This document shows, piece by piece, positions 43,571 through 50,998 of a stretch of DNA of 60,806 nucleotides (position 1 is its first letter; each line of letters starts with the position of its first letter). Below the pieces are notes generated by a model. The model searched no databases. It was not told where the DNA came from and was given only the letters and a program-made list of their open reading frames with translations. The stretch is from a virus, in the IMG/VR virus record IMGVR_UViG_3300048573_000207, positions 1 to 60,806 of that record; one strand, written 5' to 3'. The position numbers and the translations under genes are program-made.

Positions 43571-43891
43571 TTATTGGTTGCGTGTTCGATCGTTTGTTTG
43601 CATACGACCAGCGTCTGCAATAAATGATCCGGCGGCATCACTGTCCATGCTTACGTTACGGCACATGTCAGTGAACCAAGCGTCAACAATATCCTCGGGG
43701 CTGTTACCTTGATAACCACCGGAACGCAAGAACTGTACAAACGCAGGATTCCATTCCAGCTCAAAATATCCTTGTTTGGGATTGTCAGGAGCAAGATGTG
43801 CTTGAACTACGTTGACCCAAGGTTCGGGGCTATTCTTCATTGACTTTGCAGTTGGCTTTTTGATGAAAATCTTCTTTATAAATTCAAACAT
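43571..43891 (-). CDS. small protein, function unknown
   Basis: A 106-residue protein. MFEFIKKIFIKKPTAKSMKN is a basic, amphipathic N-terminus and EPWVNVVQAHLAPDNPKQGY leads to a compact C-terminal part with GGYQGNSPEDIVDAWFTDM. The ATG at 43891 overlaps the preceding stop region (TGAAATG), so the longer frame from 43915 is not needed. No family recognised. It might contact membranes through its N-terminus. Confidence 0.55.
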   Translation of the reverse strand: MFEFIKKIFIKKPTAKSMKNSPEPWVNVVQAHLAPDNPKQGYFELEWNPAFVQFLRSGGYQGNSPEDIVDAWFTDMCRNVSMDSDAAGSFIADAGRMQTNDRTRNQ

Positions 43892-43892
43892 T

Positions 43893-44087
43893 TCAAATAT
43901 CCCGTCCAAATACATTTTCTTCCCTCTTGGGTAGATCAGCTAACACTGTTTCTCGCCATTCTTTTGATTCCGAATACCATCTGGCACGCTCGTCTTGTGT
44001 GCGGTAGCATCCAATGCACATATCGTTGTCATCTGATACACAGATGCCTACGCATGGGTTAGTTAAATTTGCGTGGTCATCATTCAT
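43893..44087 (-). CDS. DUF1289 family protein
   Basis: A 64-residue protein with the DUF1289 signature: PCVGICVSDDNDMCIGCYRT, that is C-x3-C...C-x2-C-x-RT, then E-x-x-x-W. The four Cys probably bind a metal or an iron-sulfur cluster. The domain is common in small proteins of alpha-, beta- and gamma-proteobacteria and in some of their phages; its role is unknown. The ATG at 44087 overlaps the previous gene (ATGAATGA). Confidence 0.75.
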   Translation of the reverse strand: MNDDHANLTNPCVGICVSDDNDMCIGCYRTQDERARWYSESKEWRETVLADLPKREENVFGRDI

Positions 44088-44232
44088 TGTCGGTTCTTTT
44101 AAATGCTTTAAATAACATGGGTATTTGTTTTTCTCTATTTCTTGGCAGCTTGGGTGCAAGGCTACTTAGCTTGACAACTTCATCACTGTATGTGGTGTTA
44201 CACAGCGCACATGATTTATCTGCGGATGACAT
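44080..44232 (-). CDS. 50-residue protein with a CxxC pair
   Basis: The frame ends in an ATGAATGA overlap with the DUF1289 gene, a layout typical of coupled phage genes. The protein has SCALCNTTYSDEVVKLSSLA, a half zinc-ribbon-like CxxC, and a basic end (KLPRNREKQIPMLFKAFKR). A longer version starting around 44274 would add another Cys and cannot be excluded. Function unknown. Confidence 0.45.
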   Translation of the reverse strand: MSSADKSCALCNTTYSDEVVKLSSLAPKLPRNREKQIPMLFKAFKRTDNE

Positions 44233-44293
44233 GGTAACAGTCTTTCTATTAAATGAACAAGTATGAATCCAGGTTATCATAATATTGATCAAG

Positions 44294-44641
44294 TTACTTG
44301 TTACTGTGTTTTTCTAACTCTTTGACAGTAGATTCAATAGCAGCGGAAAAGTTTACGGCACTTTGTTTATTCAGTACCATATGATGCTCTTGCTTGTATA
44401 CACCTTTGACCAAGATATCATAAACAGCTTGCAATCGTTGACTCCAGCCCTTCCAGACTGGAGTCCAGGTAGTTACATAAAAGCTGACTTCAACATCGGG
44501 AATGTCAGCATCATGTTGAACTTCAATCCACATTTTAACAGCATGATCATCGGAAGTGCAATCACATTCAACGTTGAATACTTTTGCATCTGCCCAGTCT
44601 GCGTCAATGCTGACACCCTGTGCTGGTGTTTGTGCTTTCAT
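44294..44641 (-). CDS. small acidic protein, function unknown
   Basis: A 115-residue protein with a very strong GGAGGAG binding site before the ATG at 44641. Its core is beta-rich (KVFNVECDCTSDDHAVKMWI, VEVSFYVTTWTPVWKGW), followed by a helical region. It sits directly downstream of queE, 32 bases after its stop, and is probably cotranscribed. No family recognised. Confidence 0.6.
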   Translation of the reverse strand: MKAQTPAQGVSIDADWADAKVFNVECDCTSDDHAVKMWIEVQHDADIPDVEVSFYVTTWTPVWKGWSQRLQAVYDILVKGVYKQEHHMVLNKQSAVNFSAAIESTVKELEKHSNK

Positions 44642-44673
44642 TGTATCTCCTCCGGTATAAGTTGTTCCGTACA

Positions 44674-45534
44674 TTATTTAGCCCATCCATTGCCCCATAT
44701 TGTACAATGCAAACGGGGACTTATATTGTATCCTCGAACTAATGCTTCATCTGCGACTAATCTTAAATTTTTATTATACATTTCGTCTGTACCGCCAACT
44801 GGCATAACAAATACAGGACCTTTAAAGCCTGCTTCACGATACTCTGCTGTGGCAGCATCTACTTCTTCGAAGTCAGCAGCCTTGTCAACAACAAACTTCA
44901 AGTAAGTAAACCCTCGGGTTTGGTATTCCGCAACCACTTCGGGCTTGACAGCATCTGACCACTTTTCTCCACTTGCACTTAGCTTGGGACTTACACTGAA
45001 CGTAATTTGATCTTTACGCAAATGATAATCATCCATTAAGAAACGTTTAAAGTCTTCGTGTAAGTGCTGAGTACCGTTAGTTTCAAATGTAAGATTTTCT
45101 AAGTCTCGCATTTTGTTTTCGCTCAACAAGTCTGGATACAGTTGTTGCCAGCCCAACAGCGGCTCGCCCCCAGTGATAACAAGATGTACGTCATTGCCAT
45201 TGTCTTGCTTCCAGGCATGATTAGGAGTCAGCTCCAACATCTTTTCAATGGCTTGGTCTACAGTGTAGTATGGACTTAGATGCTTGAACGCAGGATGCCA
45301 TGATGCGTAACTATCGCAGCCAGTTTGTGCCAATGGTAGTTCTTCAAACTTTTTGTAAAGATGCACTACCTTGCCAATTTCATCGGGCTCCGCAGTTTTC
45401 TCGCCTGGCGGTAGGCCAAAGCCCGGACATTTAAAGTTGCAGCCAAATGTTCTAAAGAACACACTGGGCACACCAATAAAGCGGCCTTCGCCTTGTGCGC
45501 TATAAAACACTTCACTTACTTTAAATTCATTCAT
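44674..45534 (-). CDS. queE: 7-carboxy-7-deazaguanine synthase QueE (atypical cysteine motif)
   Basis: A 286-residue radical SAM enzyme that converts 6-carboxy-tetrahydropterin to 7-carboxy-7-deazaguanine. The N-terminus (VSEVFYSAQGEGRFIGVPSV FF) is typical of QueE; GEG binds SAM and substrate. HLVITGGEPLLGWQQLYPDL is the GGEP motif, and ETNGTQHL follows. The three Cys that hold the 4Fe-4S cluster are unusual: C32 and C36 have normal CxxxC spacing, but the third (C73, in TGCDSYASW) is separated by an inserted stretch of 36 residues. It is the second enzyme of the deazaguanine pathway found here besides folE, queD-like and dpdA. It overlaps the MazG-like gene. Confidence 0.85.
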   Translation of the reverse strand: MNEFKVSEVFYSAQGEGRFIGVPSVFFRTFGCNFKCPGFGLPPGEKTAEPDEIGKVVHLYKKFEELPLAQTGCDSYASWHPAFKHLSPYYTVDQAIEKMLELTPNHAWKQDNGNDVHLVITGGEPLLGWQQLYPDLLSENKMRDLENLTFETNGTQHLHEDFKRFLMDDYHLRKDQITFSVSPKLSASGEKWSDAVKPEVVAEYQTRGFTYLKFVVDKAADFEEVDAATAEYREAGFKGPVFVMPVGGTDEMYNKNLRLVADEALVRGYNISPRLHCTIWGNGWAK

Positions 45535-45799
45535 AGATATTTGACCATTTCTTTAGTTTTTCAATCTTGGCTAACTTGGCAGCTTCAAGTCCTGCATCTG
45601 TTACAACACCTTTTAATTTTAACAGATCTACCATGGCAAGTAAATCACCAATTTCACCTTCTAAGTGTTGTGCATTAGTTAGGGGTTTGCCAGGCTTGAA
45701 GTTATCCAAACCAAAGCGATTGCACTTGCTTACTGCTTGCACCACTTCGGCACATTCCTCAGAAAGAATGTTCATAATTTCGTATAGTTTACTGTCCAC
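45527..45799 (-). CDS. MazG-like nucleotide pyrophosphohydrolase
   Basis: A 90-residue all-helical protein. ILSEECAEVVQAVSKCNRFG and LEGEIGDLLAMVDLL hold the ExxE...ExxD acidic pattern of MazG and dUTPase-like pyrophosphohydrolases. Such phage enzymes clean the nucleotide pool or lower (p)ppGpp-type signals; the substrate is not predictable. It overlaps queE and the next upstream gene. Confidence 0.7.
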   Translation of the reverse strand: MDSKLYEIMNILSEECAEVVQAVSKCNRFGLDNFKPGKPLTNAQHLEGEIGDLLAMVDLLKLKGVVTDAGLEAAKLAKIEKLKKWSNIYE

Positions 45800-45980
45800 T
45801 TTTTAATTCCATATAAGGGGCAATGTCGTTATCAAACAACTTGGCCATTTGATTCCATAATGCTCGAGCCTCGGTATCAGTCATGCCCGAGCCAATATCT
45901 TTAAAATTGTCTTTTCTTAAACCATAATCATGACGCCATGTATAACACATACTAGTGATAACTTGTTCTCTTGTTTTCAT
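45789..45980 (-). CDS. small conserved phage protein, function unknown
   Basis: A 63-residue helical protein (REQVITSMCYTWRHDYGLRK, then TEARALWNQMAKLFDNDIAP). It overlaps both neighbours by a few bases, so it is very likely translated. Such proteins are frequent beside MazG-type genes in T4-like phages of the environment, as I recall. Function unknown. Confidence 0.6.
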   Translation of the reverse strand: MKTREQVITSMCYTWRHDYGLRKDNFKDIGSGMTDTEARALWNQMAKLFDNDIAPYMELKSGQ

Positions 45981-46192
45981 GGTCTTGGAAAGTCTAATTG
46001 AAATACGTGTGCTTTGGTACCTTTTAGTGCCAATAGCATTTGTTCTTGTTGTGCATCTTCAAGGCTAGTGTAATAGCCTGGAAAGATACCTGACCCAGCA
46101 GTAGACGGGCTATGTGTAGACATTGAACCAGTTGAAGAAATGCTGGCTATAACCCAAATAGATAATGTCTCTGGTGGGTCAATTGGTTTCAT
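45977..46192 (-). CDS. small protein, function unknown
   Basis: A 71-residue protein with a Ser/Thr/Gly-rich middle and YTSLEDAQQEQMLLALKGTK as its helical C-terminal part. The ATGA-type overlap with the next gene and the position between two others support it as a gene. I recognise nothing in it. Confidence 0.55.
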   Translation of the reverse strand: MKPIDPPETLSIWVIASISSTGSMSTHSPSTAGSGIFPGYYTSLEDAQQEQMLLALKGTKAHVFQLDFPRP

Positions 46193-46195
46193 TAG

Positions 46196-46759
46196 TTAAA
46201 TCTCGCTGTAGTCATCAGATGACTCATTATCTTTAAGAATGCCAGACTCTTTAGCTGCATTGATAGCTTCCCGCAATGCTTCTTCAACTAATGCATTAAA
46301 TGTCATATCACGTTCGTGCGCCAACTTCATGTACTTTAGCAGTTCTTCATCAGTGAAGTCAACAGGGATACTTACTCGAGTGTCGTATTCTTCGCCGTTG
46401 ACAATAGCTGTTAACTTTTCCAAAAAGTCTTCTTCAACATCAAGATCTGTGTAGTTAACATCGTCCCATGCCTGATTGCCTAGCACACCTCGCTCAGTTG
46501 CTTCTGCTGCATGCTTGGCTTTATACTTGGGATTGATCAGTCGATATGCGCGGTCATTAGTGTAGTCGCATACTTCTACTTCGTATACTTTTTGGCTCTT
46601 GGTGCTGAACACAATGTTAGCACTCCATCCACCTGAACCATGAACTCCATTCCATGCACTCAACTGATGCGAGTTGGACCCATAACAGCTCCATCCGTAG
46701 TCGCCACCTTCGGTAATGCGATAGCCAACAATTTCCATCCATTCTTTTAAAGTCAGCAT
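46196..46759 (-). CDS. two-domain protein with ribbon-helix-helix-like C-terminus
   Basis: A 187-residue protein. The ATG at 46759 has AAGGA 7 bases upstream, and the longer frame would run through the promoter. The first 120 residues are Gly/Ser/Tyr/Trp-rich and beta-structured (DYGWSCYGSNSHQLSAWNGV). The end, DTRVSIPVDFTDEELLKYMK then AHERDMTFNALVEEALREAI, resembles a ribbon-helix-helix (CopG/Arc-type) domain with its basic-hydrophobic strand and two helices. It is the first gene after a strong promoter and could be an early regulator of its own operon. That is inference. Confidence 0.6.
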   Translation of the reverse strand: MLTLKEWMEIVGYRITEGGDYGWSCYGSNSHQLSAWNGVHGSGGWSANIVFSTKSQKVYEVEVCDYTNDRAYRLINPKYKAKHAAEATERGVLGNQAWDDVNYTDLDVEEDFLEKLTAIVNGEEYDTRVSIPVDFTDEELLKYMKLAHERDMTFNALVEEALREAINAAKESGILKDNESSDDYSEI

Positions 46760-46792
46760 ATAATTTCCTTTTAAATAATTATTAATATATAC

Positions 46793-46821
46793 AGTATACA
46801 ACAAGTAATACAAGAAGTCAA
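46793..46821 (-). promoter_or_regulatory. sigma70-type promoter TTGACT-N17-TATACT
   Basis: On the - strand, TTGACT (46821-46816) and TATACT (46798-46793) are 17 bases apart, about 35 bases before the ATG at 46759. It should drive the operon down to queE and perhaps to 43571. Another TAAATA on the + strand (46832-46837) may serve the GIY-YIG mini-gene. Confidence 0.75.
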
Positions 46822-46897
46822 TAAAAATGGATAAATAAAGTGCCAATCGCGATACTGGACATATCCACTGGCTCTAACGCTATTAAGGAGCATCAGC

Positions 46898-47134
46898 ATG
46901 AATATTTATTCAATTTACAAAGCAACCAATATTAAAAATAGTAAATCCTATATAGGATTTGACTCGCACTGGCCGAAACGAAGATCCGAACACAAATCAG
47001 CTGCAGGCACCGGGAGACATTCTGCTAAAGGATCAAAGTGGTGGAATGATGGAATAGTGGAAGTAATGTTGCCAGAATCTCCGAAGCCATCATTCGTCAG
47101 AGGAAGGCTCAAGAAAGATTCCACTGATTCTTAA
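46898..47134 (+). CDS. truncated GIY-YIG homing endonuclease (78 residues)
   Basis: Residues 1-40 are the beginning of a GIY-YIG domain (YSIYKATNIKNSKSYIGFDS, then RRSEHKSAA). The remainder of the domain, with its catalytic Glu, is missing. Instead the frame passes directly to KGSKWWNDG and FVRGRLKK, the C-terminal unit that also ends the HNH endonuclease at 37314. It therefore looks like an internal deletion derivative. It has an AAGGAG binding site and may still be translated. Its end overlaps the convergent phosphoesterase gene by 26 bases. Confidence 0.65.
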   Translation: MNIYSIYKATNIKNSKSYIGFDSHWPKRRSEHKSAAGTGRHSAKGSKWWNDGIVEVMLPESPKPSFVRGRLKKDSTDS

Positions 47135-48014
47135 TCACATAGTCTTTATCCGGCATATTATCTAGGTCAATAACAATGTTAGGGTTCCAACCTGTGTCTT
47201 CGCTGTAGCCTTCGTTTTCGTAACCCCGCGGGTTACAAGTAATTAGCGTATCTCCGACATGGTACCAATGTGCGTGATGAGTATGCCCACATGTCCACAG
47301 TTTAATCTGCGGATGATCCATAATAAATTCAGTGAGGTCACTGTGGTACCCGCCGTTCATTAGGTATTGGGTTCGATACTGTTCATGTACACTTTGGAAA
47401 CTGGGACTATGATGTCCAACAACAACAAATTTCTTATCGTGTTGTTCGGCCAATACACTTCTAAAGTATTGCAATGTACGTGCATGACGACTAACAACAT
47501 CACGAGCACTCATTCGAGCGTACTCTCGCTTGTCATTGCGAATGATGCGGAAGTCGTTCATCATGCCTTCGATTGCATGCATGGTCAAGGGATCGCCTTT
47601 GTTCATGTCAGTCCACAAAGTAGCACCGATGAATGTAACATCGTCGATAACTTTGGTATCGCACTCTAAGAAGTAAATGTTAGGGAACTTTGCACATTCT
47701 TCACGTAGGTAATCAATACCAGCAAAGAACTTGCCGTGGTAAAATTCGTGATTACCAGCAACATAAACAACGTGCGGGAATTGAAAACTGCAACGCTTTA
47801 AGAAGTCACGAAAGCGAGCAACTCGTTGCATCTTACGACCGAGGTCTGCTAATGCTCCACTGCTGTATGGATCAAAGTCGGCTGCAATATGGTCATGCAA
47901 ATCCTGGGCAACCATAATGTCACCGCTCAAGATAAGAACGTCACACTTGTCATCGTTTGTGATATTGATATCAGAGAACTCCAAGTGTAAATCACTAACA
48001 AGTTTAATCTTCAT
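47109..48014 (-). CDS. metallophosphoesterase (calcineurin-like)
   Basis: A 301-residue enzyme with all five motifs of the family in order: SDLHLEF, LILSGDI, YVAGNHEFYHG, VVGHHSPS and CGHTHHAHW. The two-metal site is therefore intact. It would hydrolyse a phosphodiester or phosphomonoester; possible substrates are nucleotides, cyclic nucleotides or nucleic acid ends. Hydrophilic, cytoplasmic. It overlaps the gene upstream by 11 bases and the GIY-YIG mini-gene downstream. Confidence 0.85.
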   Translation of the reverse strand: MKIKLVSDLHLEFSDINITNDDKCDVLILSGDIMVAQDLHDHIAADFDPYSSGALADLGRKMQRVARFRDFLKRCSFQFPHVVYVAGNHEFYHGKFFAGIDYLREECAKFPNIYFLECDTKVIDDVTFIGATLWTDMNKGDPLTMHAIEGMMNDFRIIRNDKREYARMSARDVVSRHARTLQYFRSVLAEQHDKKFVVVGHHSPSFQSVHEQYRTQYLMNGGYHSDLTEFIMDHPQIKLWTCGHTHHAHWYHVGDTLITCNPRGYENEGYSEDTGWNPNIVIDLDNMPDKDYVIKNQWNLS

Positions 48015-48291
48015 CGCCGCTTTCCAGTTTAGCTATTGAGTTAAGTCCATTTACAGGAATACCATCTTCATCGACGATTGCAAAGTGATCAAACATAAAG
48101 CCTGCGCCTTTACAAAAGTCTTCAAATGCTTGCAACACATCATCTAATGTTCCATGATTGTGTTCCATAGCAATATTCCTAGTACCATCAGTATAACACA
48201 AAATCCACTTGGGGTCAAGTGCATCTGTGTCCAAACCTTTGATACCTTGTATTGATTTTACTACATTTTGCCACGGATCATTCTTTGACAT
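48004..48291 (-). CDS. small acidic protein, function unknown
   Basis: A 95-residue protein that overlaps both the phosphoesterase and the dehydrogenase gene. It has a strand-rich middle (KWILCYTDGTRNIAMEHNHG) and a helical, acidic C-terminal part. It contains one DGT turn similar to other small early proteins in this phage. No family recognised. Confidence 0.55.
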   Translation of the reverse strand: MSKNDPWQNVVKSIQGIKGLDTDALDPKWILCYTDGTRNIAMEHNHGTLDDVLQAFEDFCKGAGFMFDHFAIVDEDGIPVNGLNSIAKLESGDED

Positions 48292-49075
48292 TGGTCCTCA
48301 TTTCGTTATTTAGATCTGTAATAGCACGAATTAAGTCCACATGAAGCCCAGACTTGACCAGGGCAGCTTCAAATGTTTGTACATCTTTTGGAAAGCACTT
48401 GCCCGAGAAACCTGCGGTACCATCTGATCCAGGTACGCTCCAATGACTGGTGCCCAAGCGACCTTCATTCTCAAGCATAACTTGAACAATGTTGTAATCA
48501 GCACCAACTGCTTTGCACAGTTGTTCAACTTGGTTAGCAAAGACCACTTTCATTGCTAGGAATGTGTTGGTGCTTAGTTTTGCAACCATGGCTTCCATTG
48601 GGTCTGTAATAAAAGCCGGTCCTTTGTATTCAGTTAGCAAGTCAGCAAACGCTTCGGCTGGTTCGCCACCTAGTACAATAAACTTTGGACTAACCGAATC
48701 TTCTTGCCAAGTTGCTTCGCGAATGTATTCGGGCCATACAAGCAAGTGTTGGCCCAGTTGTTCGGTATAGTCTTTAATAGCGCCCATACCTAGTGTACTG
48801 CGAACAACAACGGTACCAGTGAATCCGTTTGCCAATGCTTCATTGACTGCATCATTTACATTTTTTGTATTGTTTTCTGGTAATGCCAATGTCTCATCTA
48901 AATCTGTATTCACACAAACAACAACATAGTCAGCTTCGGTCCAATCAGTTGGAATAGGACTAACATTTTTTGCCGGATCGTTGTAAGAGATTTTTACTTC
49001 TGGTAAGAACTTTTTAAGAAATAGCTCTGTGCTTTGTCCAACAATGCCGTAGCCTTGAATAATAATTTTTGTCAT
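48278..49075 (-). CDS. short UDP-glucose/GDP-mannose 6-dehydrogenase
   Basis: A 265-residue NAD-dependent sugar nucleotide dehydrogenase. GYGIVGQS at 8-15 is the Rossmann glycine loop. K166 and N170 (AKLSTNTFLAMK) and the catalytic Cys227 in FSGKCFPKD are all in place. The usual C-terminal UDP-binding domain (about 130-170 residues) is missing, so the protein is much shorter than bacterial Ugd (about 390-450). It may act with a partner or on another substrate. It belongs to a sugar set with galE, a cytidylyltransferase and a glycosyltransferase further upstream. Confidence 0.75.
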   Translation of the reverse strand: MTKIIIQGYGIVGQSTELFLKKFLPEVKISYNDPAKNVSPIPTDWTEADYVVVCVNTDLDETLALPENNTKNVNDAVNEALANGFTGTVVVRSTLGMGAIKDYTEQLGQHLLVWPEYIREATWQEDSVSPKFIVLGGEPAEAFADLLTEYKGPAFITDPMEAMVAKLSTNTFLAMKVVFANQVEQLCKAVGADYNIVQVMLENEGRLGTSHWSVPGSDGTAGFSGKCFPKDVQTFEAALVKSGLHVDLIRAITDLNNEMRTNVKE

Positions 49076-49076
49076 T

Positions 49077-49829
49077 TTAACTTTTTATAACATACTCGGA
49101 GTACTTGTTTATGCTTTGATCAAGTAGCGACTCGAGTCTATCTACATCAATCCAACCTTTAATCACCACAAGTATTTTTCTATACTGAGGGTTATAATCT
49201 GCTCCATGCAAGAAATCTTCGTTGTTCCATGCAAATGTATTTGTATCTATCGGAAGTTTGACATAGCGTCTATCCACTTGCGGAACATCACTATGGGGCT
49301 TGCTAACTGCAATGGGTGTTAGCCAAAATGTTTCTGTTGGATTTTGGTCATCTAACATTATGCGAATTTCTGTTGGAAATCGTAGTACACCATCTAAGCT
49401 GGCTGGCATATTGCCGTCATAATGAGGAGGAATGGTGCAATTGGCACTCCATAGCCTAATAGAACGAGTTCTTACAAAAGGCAAAGTCTCAAATATAGAC
49501 TTGACATAGTTAGGCTGGCTTTCTGCAAGTGCAGGAGACAGCTTTGTCACCCATGCAGCATTTTTAAGTAATATTTCGTCCTCGTACAATGCAACACCGT
49601 CCCATTGAGTATAAGACTTTGATACCTTGGTTGGGTCCTTGCCCACTGCACCTCGATCAATATGTTGACGATCTACGCGAGCATGTTCTTCATTCCATAT
49701 GCGCCAGAAATCAGATACATTGTCCAATTCAAACTTGGGCAGTGCCAAAGGTAGGGCAGCTATCCCAGCGTACTTCTCTACCAGCCTAGGAACTTCAGAA
49801 AGTTTAATTAGATTGGCTAAGTTATTCAT
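49077..49829 (-). CDS. 2-oxoglutarate/Fe(II) oxygenase, Asp/Asn hydroxylase type
   Basis: A 250-residue protein. IPPHYDGN supplies the HxD ligands, and [18 protein letters not shown] with RKILVVIKG supplies the distal His and a basic residue for 2-oxoglutarate, as in aspartyl/asparaginyl beta-hydroxylase-like enzymes. The first 120 residues are a helical domain with [11 protein letters not shown]. It overlaps the ferredoxin gene by a few bases, and the ferredoxin could supply electrons to reset an iron centre. Substrate unknown. Confidence 0.7.
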   Translation of the reverse strand: MNNLANLIKLSEVPRLVEKYAGIAALPLALPKFELDNVSDFWRIWNEEHARVDRQHIDRGAVGKDPTKVSKSYTQWDGVALYEDEILLKNAAWVTKLSPALAESQPNYVKSIFETLPFVRTRSIRLWSANCTIPPHYDGNMPASLDGVLRFPTEIRIMLDDQNPTETFWLTPIAVSKPHSDVPQVDRRYVKLPIDTNTFAWNNEDFLHGADYNPQYRKILVVIKGWIDVDRLESLLDQSINKYSEYVIKS

Positions 49830-50143
49830 TCTTCGAGCAAATGACGTTTATCTTTGATTGCTTTGAATTCTTCAGCCTCGGGCAATGCTGCTTTCTTCTT
49901 TGAAATAGTAGGCCACTGCAATGCTAGTTTAGCATTGATATCTAACCATGATTTATCTTGCAAATCGTGATCAGACACAATAGCATCAGCAGGACACTCA
50001 GGTACACAAACTGCACAATCAATACAACCATCAGGATCAATTACAAGAAAGTTGGGACCTTCTTTAAAACAATCGACGGGACAGACGTCTATGCAATCAG
50101 TGTACTTGCACTTAATACAACTTTCGGTAACTACAAATGTCAT
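49826..50143 (-). CDS. fdxA: seven-iron ferredoxin, FdI/FdxA type
   Basis: A 105-residue ferredoxin very close to Azotobacter vinelandii FdI in length and pattern. Cys9, 12, 17, 21 and 25 ([18 protein letters not shown]) and Cys40, 43, 46 and 50 ([12 protein letters not shown]) provide ligands for one 3Fe-4S and one 4Fe-4S cluster. The tail ([15 protein letters not shown]-type sequence) also matches the family. The ATG at 50143 gives the family's usual length. It may feed electrons to QueE (a radical SAM enzyme), to oxygenases, or to host enzymes; none is proven. Confidence 0.9.
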   Translation of the reverse strand: MTFVVTESCIKCKYTDCIDVCPVDCFKEGPNFLVIDPDGCIDCAVCVPECPADAIVSDHDLQDKSWLDINAKLALQWPTISKKKAALPEAEEFKAIKDKRHLLEE

Positions 50144-50144
50144 T

Positions 50145-50558
50145 TTAGATTTTCCAATTCGATTCGATATATTCTTTGTTAGCTGGCGCATTACCAGTTA
50201 ACCCCATCATGCCACGATAGGCTTGCCATGCTTCTTGTACCATCGGATCGGCATGACCCCCAGTAGGAAGCAAATCAGCCCAAATACAAGATTCGGGCAC
50301 CTGACTTCTGAATGTGCCAAAGTTGCGCGGCTGATGGATTTTGCCTTCGCGGAACAATACACTTGCAACGCCGTGGCATTCTGCTTCGTCTAGTCCCAAC
50401 AAGTAGGTGTCCCGCCACATGTATTCAGACACAATAGCATCCAACTGTTCTTGTGTTGTAAATCGTGTTCCGGACACAATTACAACAACATCATCGATGT
50501 CAACTGTGCCATTTACAATATCACGGATACATCGACCTAAGCTAAATCCTACTTTCAT
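50145..50558 (-). CDS. conserved phage protein, function unknown
   Basis: A 137-residue protein beginning with a strand and Gly turn ([20 protein letters not shown]) and a second strand VVVIVSG. The middle contains [20 protein letters not shown] and a Pro/Gly-rich region with PTGGHADPM. The end is helical. It lies between the ferredoxin and the S74-like gene. It may be cytoplasmic and globular. I know of no function. Confidence 0.6.
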   Translation of the reverse strand: MKVGFSLGRCIRDIVNGTVDIDDVVVIVSGTRFTTQEQLDAIVSEYMWRDTYLLGLDEAECHGVASVLFREGKIHQPRNFGTFRSQVPESCIWADLLPTGGHADPMVQEAWQAYRGMMGLTGNAPANKEYIESNWKI

Positions 50559-50570
50559 TTTGAATTCCTA

Positions 50571-50993
50571 TTATTGATTACTATCGGGACCTGAAAGCAG
50601 TGCTTCCAGTGCTTTGTATTCATTGTATAACTCTTTTAACATTGGATACTTTTCATGCTTTTCAAAGTCCGGTGTTAAGATAAGCAAACGCTTTTTAAGT
50701 GTTTCCATCATGTCGGCTAATTCGTCAATGTCAATTGTGCTTCGAGCTGTTTTAATAGTGTTCTTGCTATACTCAGTAGTATCTGCATTAAATGCGTCAG
50801 AACTACCAAATGAAAAGCTATTCCCATTGGTCCAGCTATTACTAGCAATGCTAACAGTATTGGCACTGGACCCAATGCTACCAATCTCTTGGGCAACGAA
50901 ACCAACAGTTGTATTGGTTTCATCCCATTTGTATTCAATGGGATTAATGGAGGACAGCACATCTTTTAGTTTGTTTTTATCGCTATCATCCAT
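50571..50993 (-). CDS. small protein with a Peptidase_S74-like (intramolecular chaperone) segment
   Basis: A 140-residue protein. Residues 10-40 contain LSSINPIEYKWDETNTTVGF followed by VAQEIGSI, which follows the I-x-P-V-x-Y-x-W...GFIAQE pattern of the S74 tail-spike chaperone domain. The usual catalytic Ser-Lys dyad region and the long C-terminal helices are not seen as such. A Ser/Asn-rich middle and a helical C-terminus (DFEKHEKYPMLKELYNEYKA) follow. It could be a detached chaperone fragment or an unrelated small structural protein. It overlaps the end of folE slightly. Confidence 0.5.
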   Translation of the reverse strand: MDDSDKNKLKDVLSSINPIEYKWDETNTTVGFVAQEIGSIGSSANTVSIASNSWTNGNSFSFGSSDAFNADTTEYSKNTIKTARSTIDIDELADMMETLKKRLLILTPDFEKHEKYPMLKELYNEYKALEALLSGPDSNQ

Positions 50994-50998
50994 TATGA

